DNA of 10,405 bases. It comes from an uncultured Akkermansia sp. (lineage in GTDB: Bacteria; Verrucomicrobiota; Verrucomicrobiia; Verrucomicrobiales; Akkermansiaceae). Below are positions 6,275 through 10,405 of this stretch, in pieces. Location: positions 1-10,405 of the forward strand of contig CAJGDB010000066.1 in assembly GCA_904502165.1 (NCBI GenBank), given 5' to 3'. A program made the translations under genes and the position numbers. How positions within the stretch are numbered: the first letter of the stretch is position 1; each line of letters opens with the position of its first letter. The notes beneath the pieces are model-generated. The model made no database searches and was not told the DNA's origin. It saw only the letters and a program-made list of their open reading frames with translations.

Positions 6275-6913
6275 ATGAGTAACATTTTCAAAAAGGCACT
6301 CACGCTGGCTGCTCTGACTTTGGCAGCCATCACAGGAATGCCCGAGGCTCAGGCCGCCTACAACCCGGCTATTACCAGCCGTGGTTTTGTGCCGCCTGCA
6401 CCGCCCCGCCGCTCGGCCATGCCGGATCGCCGCCTGCCCAACCTGGGCCGCGATAAGCACGGGTTCCCGTTCTATCATCCGCGTCAGATGAATCGTGTGG
6501 TCCGCACTACTGCCTACACCCATTCTGAGAGTGACCACATCGGTTACGGCCCCAAAAACGCCATCGGTACCTACCTCAAGTATGGTGAACGTGTCCGCAG
6601 CGCCGCTGCAGACTGGTCTGTATACCCCCTCGGCACAAAGTTCAAGATTAAGGGTGAACCCTATGTCTATGTGGTGGATGACTACGGCAGCGCCCTCGTC
6701 GGCACCGCTACTATTGATATCTACCAGCCCAATAAATCACTCATGAAACAGTGGGGGCGCCGTGTGGTGGAAATCGAAGTGCTTGAATGGGGCTCTTCCC
6801 GCCTGAGCATGGAGAAGCTCTCTGACCGCCGCGGCTATGTCCATTGCCGCCAGATGTATGCTGCGCTGCTCGAGCAGAGCCGCCATCGCAATACAGCCCA
6901 GAAGCGCCGCTGA
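6275..6913 (+). CDS. Secreted 3D-domain protein (predicted cell-wall enzyme)
   Basis: The 212-residue precursor has a classic Sec signal peptide: KK at 6-7, a hydrophobic core LTLAALTLAAI and a cleavage site near AQA-A (27/28). A Pro/Arg-rich linker (about 35-75) leads into a 3D domain, the double-psi barrel fold shared with MltA-type lytic transglycosylases and YocH-like proteins. It shows TTAYTHSESD (78-87), SAAADWSVYPLGTKFKI (109-125), VVDDYGSALVG (133-143) and TIDIYQPN (146-153). The three signature aspartates are D113, D135 or D136, and D148. The domain ends with WGRRVVEIEVLEWG; a basic tail follows. No LysM, SPOR or catalytic add-on domain is seen. By family it would act on peptidoglycan in the periplasm or outside the cell, but the activity is inferred. 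It is a single gene with its own promoter candidate and terminator. Confidence 0.88.
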   Translation: MSNIFKKALTLAALTLAAITGMPEAQAAYNPAITSRGFVPPAPPRRSAMPDRRLPNLGRDKHGFPFYHPRQMNRVVRTTAYTHSESDHIGYGPKNAIGTYLKYGERVRSAAADWSVYPLGTKFKIKGEPYVYVVDDYGSALVGTATIDIYQPNKSLMKQWGRRVVEIEVLEWGSSRLSMEKLSDRRGYVHCRQMYAALLEQSRHRNTAQKRR

Positions 6914-6937
6914 TATATACCCCATCCCCTTTTCCCC

Positions 6938-6972
6938 AGGCTTGCAGAGTTTTCTGCAAGCCTTTTTCCTTT
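6938..6972 (+). terminator. Intrinsic terminator after the 3D-domain gene
   Basis: An 11-bp perfect stem (AGGCTTGCAGA 6938-6948 with TCTGCAAGCCT 6953-6963) closes a GTTT loop. It is followed by a T-rich tract (TTTTTCCTTTT). It lies 25 nt after the stop codon and separates this gene from the nrdAB operon. Confidence 0.92.
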
Positions 6973-7003
6973 TATCCCCCTTGATTTCAATACCGCTCAC
7001 CAT

Positions 7004-7019
7004 TGATAATAAATTATCA
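7004..7019. promoter_or_regulatory. Fur-like palindrome upstream of nrdA
   Basis: TGATAAT-AA-ATTATCA has two perfect 7-bp arms. The arms equal the classical Fur 7-1-7 box (TGATAATnATTATCA), but the centre is two bases instead of one. It lies in an AT-rich block 45 bp upstream of the nrdA -35 element and could bind a Fur-family metal regulator (iron, manganese or zinc), which would make sense for a metal-dependent reductase. Alternatively it is a chance palindrome or an upstream activator site. Binding is inference. Confidence 0.4.
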
Positions 7020-7063
7020 GGAAATTGACATAAAAATAATTCTACTTTTTCCTACTGTTTTGC

Positions 7064-7091
7064 TTGACTTTTCAAGATAGCGCAGTAAAAT
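7064..7091 (+). promoter_or_regulatory. nrdAB promoter
   Basis: TTGACT (7064-7069, 5/6) and TAAAAT (7086-7091, 5/6) are separated by 16 bp, close to the sigma70 consensus. Transcription would start near 7098, giving a leader of about 24 nt. GGAG at 7116-7119 is the only Shine-Dalgarno-like motif and is just 2 nt from the ATG. A second TTGACA at 7025-7030 has no fitting -10 element. Confidence 0.75.
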
Positions 7092-7117
7092 GGCCACACG
7101 CATACAAGATATAGTGG
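7070..7117. promoter_or_regulatory. Candidate tandem NrdR boxes
   Basis: Box 2, ATACAAGATATAGTGG (7102-7117), matches 12 of 16 positions of the NrdR consensus as I recall it (ACACTATATATAGTGT). Box 1 (7070-7085) is poorer (7/16) but shares the exact 7-mer CAAGATA with box 2, at a distance of 32 bp. NrdR boxes normally occur as pairs about three helical turns apart overlapping the core promoter, which fits here: box 1 fills the -35/-10 spacer and box 2 lies just after the start site. NrdR is an ATP-cone repressor of ribonucleotide reductase genes; its gene is not in this window. Confidence 0.5.
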
Positions 7118-7121
7118 AGCC

Positions 7122-9650
7122 ATGAAGATACGGAAAAGGAACGGACAAACAGCCGCCTACCAGCGGGAAAAGATAGAGCGGGTGATAAGACTCGCCTTTG
7201 ACAGCGTAGGAAAAAGCGACGGAGCGGCAGAAGAAGCCGGACGGCTGGCAGCAGCCATAGAAAGCCAGCTGCAGACACGGGAAGAAGAGCTGGTAGCCGT
7301 AGAAAGTATTCAGGATCTGGTGGAAGCCAGCCTGATGCTGGCCGGGCATTACGAAGCTGCAAAGAGTTTTATTCTGTACCGAAATGAACGCAGCCGGGCA
7401 CGCGCTGCCCGGGAGCAGCTGCTGGAGTATTTTCCCGCCACAGCAGAAATGGAAGCCACCCTCCGCGAAGTGCAGCGCGATTTTCCGGAAGAAGAATATG
7501 CCCTGCCCCAGCTTACTGCCCGTTTCCGCAGCCTGAGCAAGAACGGCCAGTCTCCGGAGGCCGCCCAGACAAACCTCATCAAGGCCGCTGCCGAACTGAC
7601 AACCCGCGATGCTCCCGCCTGGGAAATGATAGCCGCCCGGTTCTGGCTGCTGCGTTTCCGTGAAAAACTGCGCCGCTACGAGGCAGAGGCTGGCATCAGC
7701 TGCCTGTACGACAAACTGACGCATCTGACCAAGGAAGGCGTCTACGGCCCCTACATACTGTCCCACTATACCAGGAGCGAAATCAACGAACTGGAACAAC
7801 TGCTGCAACCGGAGCGCGACAAGTTGTTCAACTACTCCGGGCTGGAGTTGTTGCACGGGCGCTACCTCATCCGCACCCACGCAGGAAAAGTACTGGAAAG
7901 CCCGCAGGAAATGTTTCTGGGCATCGCCCTGCACCTGGCCATGCAGGAAAAGAATGACCGCAGCCTGTGGGTGCAGCGATTCTACGAAATGCTCAGCACG
8001 CTGAAGGTAACCGTTGCCACCCCTACATTATCCAATGCCCGCAAGCCCTTCCACCAGCTCTCCTCCTGCTTCATCGACACCGTGCCGGACAGTCTGGAGG
8101 GCATCTACCGCAGCATTGATAACTTTGCCCAGGTCAGCAAATATGGTGGAGGCATGGGGCTCTACTTCGGCAAAGTACGCGCCAGCGGCAGCGCCATCCG
8201 CGGTTTCCCCGGAGCCGCTGGTGGAGTCATCCGTTGGATCCGCCTGGCTAACGACACCGCCGTGGCTGTTGACCAGCTGGGGGTGCGACAAGGAGCCGTA
8301 GCAGTATACCTGGATGCCTGGCACCGGGATTTGCCGGAATTCCTCGCGCTGCGTACAAATAATGGCGATGACCGCCTGAAGGCACACGATGTCTTCCCCG
8401 CTGTCTGCTACCCCGACTACTTCTGGCAGCAGGCGCGCGATAACATCGAGGGAGATTGGTATCTTATGTGCCCGCATGAGGTGAAGAGCGTAAAAGGATA
8501 CGCTCTGGAGGACAGCTACGGCGACGAATGGGAGGAACGCTACCACAGTTGCGTGGCCGATTCCCGCATCCATAAACGCGTCGTTCCCATCAAGGACCTT
8601 GTACGCCTCATCCTCAAAAGTGCCGTAGAAACCGGCACTCCCTTCGCCTTCAACCGCGACCTTGTGAACCGGGCCAACCCGAACAAACACCGCGGCATCA
8701 TCTACTGCAGCAACCTCTGCACCGAGATTGCCCAGAATATGAGCGCCATCGAAAGCATCAGCCAGACCACCACCACCATCGGCGGAGAAACAGTAGTCGT
8801 CACCACCACCAGACCCGGCGATTTCGTCGTCTGCAACCTCGCCAGCCTCTCCCTGGGGCGCATTGATGTGAACAACCCGCAGGAAGTGGCAGAAATCACC
8901 CGCAATGCAGTACGGGCGCTCGACAATGTGATTGACCTGAACTTCTACCCCCTGCCCTATGCAGAAATCACCAACCGGGCCAACCGCCCCATCGGGCTGG
9001 GTGTCAGTGGCTACCACCACATGCTTGCCCGGCAGGGGCTGCACTGGGAAACCCAGGAGCACCTCGATTTCGTGGACAATCTTTTTGAACAAATCAACCA
9101 TGCCGCCATTTCTGCCAGCTGCGACATCGCACGGGAAAAAGGTGCTTATGCCAACTTTGAAGGCAGCGAATGGCAGAGCGGGGTATACTTTGACCGCCGT
9201 GGCTATACTGGCCAGCACTGGCAGGAACTCCGGCAACGTGTGGCTACCCACGGCATCCGCAATGCCTGGCTGCTGGCCGTTGCCCCCACGAGCAGCACCA
9301 GCATCATTGCCGGTACCACCGCCGGGGTGGACCCCGTCATGAAACTCTTCTTCCTGGAGGAAAAGAAGAGTGGCCTGATGCCCCGCGTCGCCCCCGACCT
9401 GACTCTCCGCACCCTCTGGCTCTACAAGAATGCCCACCACATTGACCAGAGCTGGTCCGTACGGGCTGCCGGGGTACGCCAGCGCCACATTGACCAGGCG
9501 CAGAGCATGAACCTCTACATTACCCATGAATACACCCTCCGCCAGATACTCAACCTCTACATTCTCGCGTGGGAATGCGGGGTGAAAACCATCTATTACA
9601 TCCGTTCCAAGAGCTTAGAAGTAGAAGAATGTGAATTATGTGCCAGCTGA
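7122..9650 (+). CDS. nrdA: Class I ribonucleoside-diphosphate reductase, alpha (catalytic) subunit
   Basis: NrdA reduces the four ribonucleoside diphosphates to deoxy forms, using a radical delivered by NrdB. The 842-residue protein has an N-terminal ATP-cone (about 1-95, KIRKRNGQTAAYQREKIERV to AKSFILYRNERSRAR) for dATP/ATP activity control. The ten-stranded barrel follows with the redox pair C316 (SSCF) and C571 (VVCNLASLSL). N531, C533 and E535 lie in SNLCTEI, and Y825-Y826 form the radical-transfer pair. The C-terminal tail carries C837-x-x-C840 for re-reduction by thioredoxin or glutaredoxin. C533 and C571 are 38 residues apart against 23 in E. coli; the extra stretch is threonine-rich (TTTTIGGETVVVTTT, 549-563). 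ATG 7122 fits the family start and is preceded by GGAG. It is the first gene of the nrdAB operon. Confidence 0.97.
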   Translation: MKIRKRNGQTAAYQREKIERVIRLAFDSVGKSDGAAEEAGRLAAAIESQLQTREEELVAVESIQDLVEASLMLAGHYEAAKSFILYRNERSRARAAREQLLEYFPATAEMEATLREVQRDFPEEEYALPQLTARFRSLSKNGQSPEAAQTNLIKAAAELTTRDAPAWEMIAARFWLLRFREKLRRYEAEAGISCLYDKLTHLTKEGVYGPYILSHYTRSEINELEQLLQPERDKLFNYSGLELLHGRYLIRTHAGKVLESPQEMFLGIALHLAMQEKNDRSLWVQRFYEMLSTLKVTVATPTLSNARKPFHQLSSCFIDTVPDSLEGIYRSIDNFAQVSKYGGGMGLYFGKVRASGSAIRGFPGAAGGVIRWIRLANDTAVAVDQLGVRQGAVAVYLDAWHRDLPEFLALRTNNGDDRLKAHDVFPAVCYPDYFWQQARDNIEGDWYLMCPHEVKSVKGYALEDSYGDEWEERYHSCVADSRIHKRVVPIKDLVRLILKSAVETGTPFAFNRDLVNRANPNKHRGIIYCSNLCTEIAQNMSAIESISQTTTTIGGETVVVTTTRPGDFVVCNLASLSLGRIDVNNPQEVAEITRNAVRALDNVIDLNFYPLPYAEITNRANRPIGLGVSGYHHMLARQGLHWETQEHLDFVDNLFEQINHAAISASCDIAREKGAYANFEGSEWQSGVYFDRRGYTGQHWQELRQRVATHGIRNAWLLAVAPTSSTSIIAGTTAGVDPVMKLFFLEEKKSGLMPRVAPDLTLRTLWLYKNAHHIDQSWSVRAAGVRQRHIDQAQSMNLYITHEYTLRQILNLYILAWECGVKTIYYIRSKSLEVEECELCAS

Positions 9651-10405
9651 ACCGCAGACCCTTGTTTAATCCCCAGGGCGACACCGATACCGCCGCCCGC
9701 CGCATCATCAACGGCAATACCACCAACCTCAACGATTTCAATAACATGAAATACGCCTGGGTGAGCGGGTGGTATCGCCAGGCGATGAACAACTTCTGGA
9801 TTCCGGAAGAAATCAACCTCGCAGCCGATGTGAAGGACTACCCGCGCCTGAGTCCGGCAGAACGCCGAGCATTTGATAAAATTCTTTCCTTCCTCGTCTT
9901 CCTGGACAGCATCCAGACCGCCAACCTCCCCTCCGTGGGCGAATACATCACCGCCAACGAGGTGAATCTCTGCCTCTGCATCCAGGCCTTCCAGGAAGCG
10001 GTGCACAGCCAGAGTTACAGCTACATGCTCGACACCATCTGCGAACCACAGCAGCGGCAGGAAGTTCTCTACCAATGGAGGAACGATGAACACCTGCTTC
10101 GCCGCAACACCTTCATCGGCAACCTGTACAACGAATTCCAGCAGAACCGCACGCCGGAGAACTTTGCCCGCACGCTGGTAGCCAACTTCATTCTGGAGGG
10201 GGTGTATTTCTACAGCGGATTCATGTTCTTCTACAACCTGGGGCGCAACCACAAGATGCCCGGAAGCGCGCAGGAAATCCGCTACATCAACCGCGATGAA
10301 AGCACCCACCTCTGGCTCTTCCGCAATATCATCCGCGAGCTCCAGCGCGAGGAACCCGGGCTCTTCACCCCGGAAAAGGTGGATGAATACCGCGCCATGA
10401 TACGT
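9638..10405 (+). CDS. nrdB: Class I ribonucleotide reductase beta (radical) subunit, 3' end outside the window
   Basis: The frame runs open from ATG 9638 to the window end (256 codons; families are about 320-380). NrdB holds the dinuclear metal site and generates the radical used by NrdA. The visible ligands are D90 (FLDSIQ), E120 and H123 (FQEAVHSQSY), E187 (ILEGVYFY), and E221 and H224 (RDESTH). Y127, five residues into HSQSY, matches the radical tyrosine Y122 of E. coli, and W54 matches its W48. The site therefore looks like a normal tyrosyl-radical type rather than the Phe-substituted class Ic. The start (MCQLNRRPLFNPQGD) overlaps the last 13 bases of nrdA in another frame, which indicates translational coupling. 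No stronger alternative start was seen. Confidence 0.96.
   Translation, partial: MCQLNRRPLFNPQGDTDTAARRIINGNTTNLNDFNNMKYAWVSGWYRQAMNNFWIPEEINLAADVKDYPRLSPAERRAFDKILSFLVFLDSIQTANLPSVGEYITANEVNLCLCIQAFQEAVHSQSYSYMLDTICEPQQRQEVLYQWRNDEHLLRRNTFIGNLYNEFQQNRTPENFARTLVANFILEGVYFYSGFMFFYNLGRNHKMPGSAQEIRYINRDESTHLWLFRNIIRELQREEPGLFTPEKVDEYRAMIR

Noticed and set aside
7025..7030. A perfect TTGACA as the nrdA -35 element
   Set aside because: No acceptable -10 lies 15-19 bp downstream; the TTGACT/TAAAAT pair further on fits better.
8028..9527. A 499-codon open frame on the - strand inside nrdA
   Set aside because: It lies wholly antisense to a gene with all catalytic motifs, shows no recognisable domain, and is expected where GC-rich codon usage leaves few antisense stops.

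Overview
The window looks like ordinary chromosome from a Gram-negative, moderately GC-rich bacterium. A Verrucomicrobiota member (Akkermansia-like) is my best guess. I infer this from the style of the o-succinylbenzoate synthase, the scarcity of Shine-Dalgarno sequences and the overall gene mix; no marker here proves it. No mobile element, CRISPR array, tRNA or rRNA was recognised.

Layout. (1) 1-1217, + strand: the 3' part of an ankyrin-repeat protein gene whose start lies before the window. (2) 1304-3561, + strand: a two-component pair, an OmpR/PhoB-type response regulator followed by a membrane sensor histidine kinase, joined by an ATGA stop/start overlap. They end at a strong bidirectional terminator (3586-3622). 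(3) 3645-4589, - strand: an enolase-superfamily o-succinylbenzoate synthase (menC, menaquinone pathway) that converges on the same terminator. (4) A 145-bp divergent intergenic region with two plausible sigma70-type promoters, both placing the transcript start almost at the start codon. (5) 4735-5902, + strand: a 90-residue membrane-anchored protein of unknown function followed 10 nt later by a shortened pdxA (pyridoxal phosphate synthesis). (6) 5903-6274: a 372-bp non-coding stretch with several small hairpins and a candidate promoter. (7) 6275-6913, + strand: a secreted 3D-domain protein (predicted cell-wall enzyme) with its own terminator. (8) 7122 to the window end, + strand: the class I ribonucleotide reductase operon. 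nrdA has an N-terminal ATP-cone and a complete set of catalytic cysteines. nrdB overlaps it by 13 nt and is cut off by the window edge.

How the genes relate. Most are independent housekeeping units (quinone, vitamin B6, cell wall, dNTP supply). The regulator/kinase pair has no obvious target gene next to it. The regulatory region of nrdAB is the richest non-coding stretch: a near-consensus promoter, two NrdR-like boxes 32 bp apart and a Fur-like palindrome further upstream. I did not find an evidently new multi-gene system. The items most worth a second look are the nrdAB control region, the short PdxA with a substituted substrate-site histidine, the small membrane protein coupled to it, and the possible leaderless transcripts.
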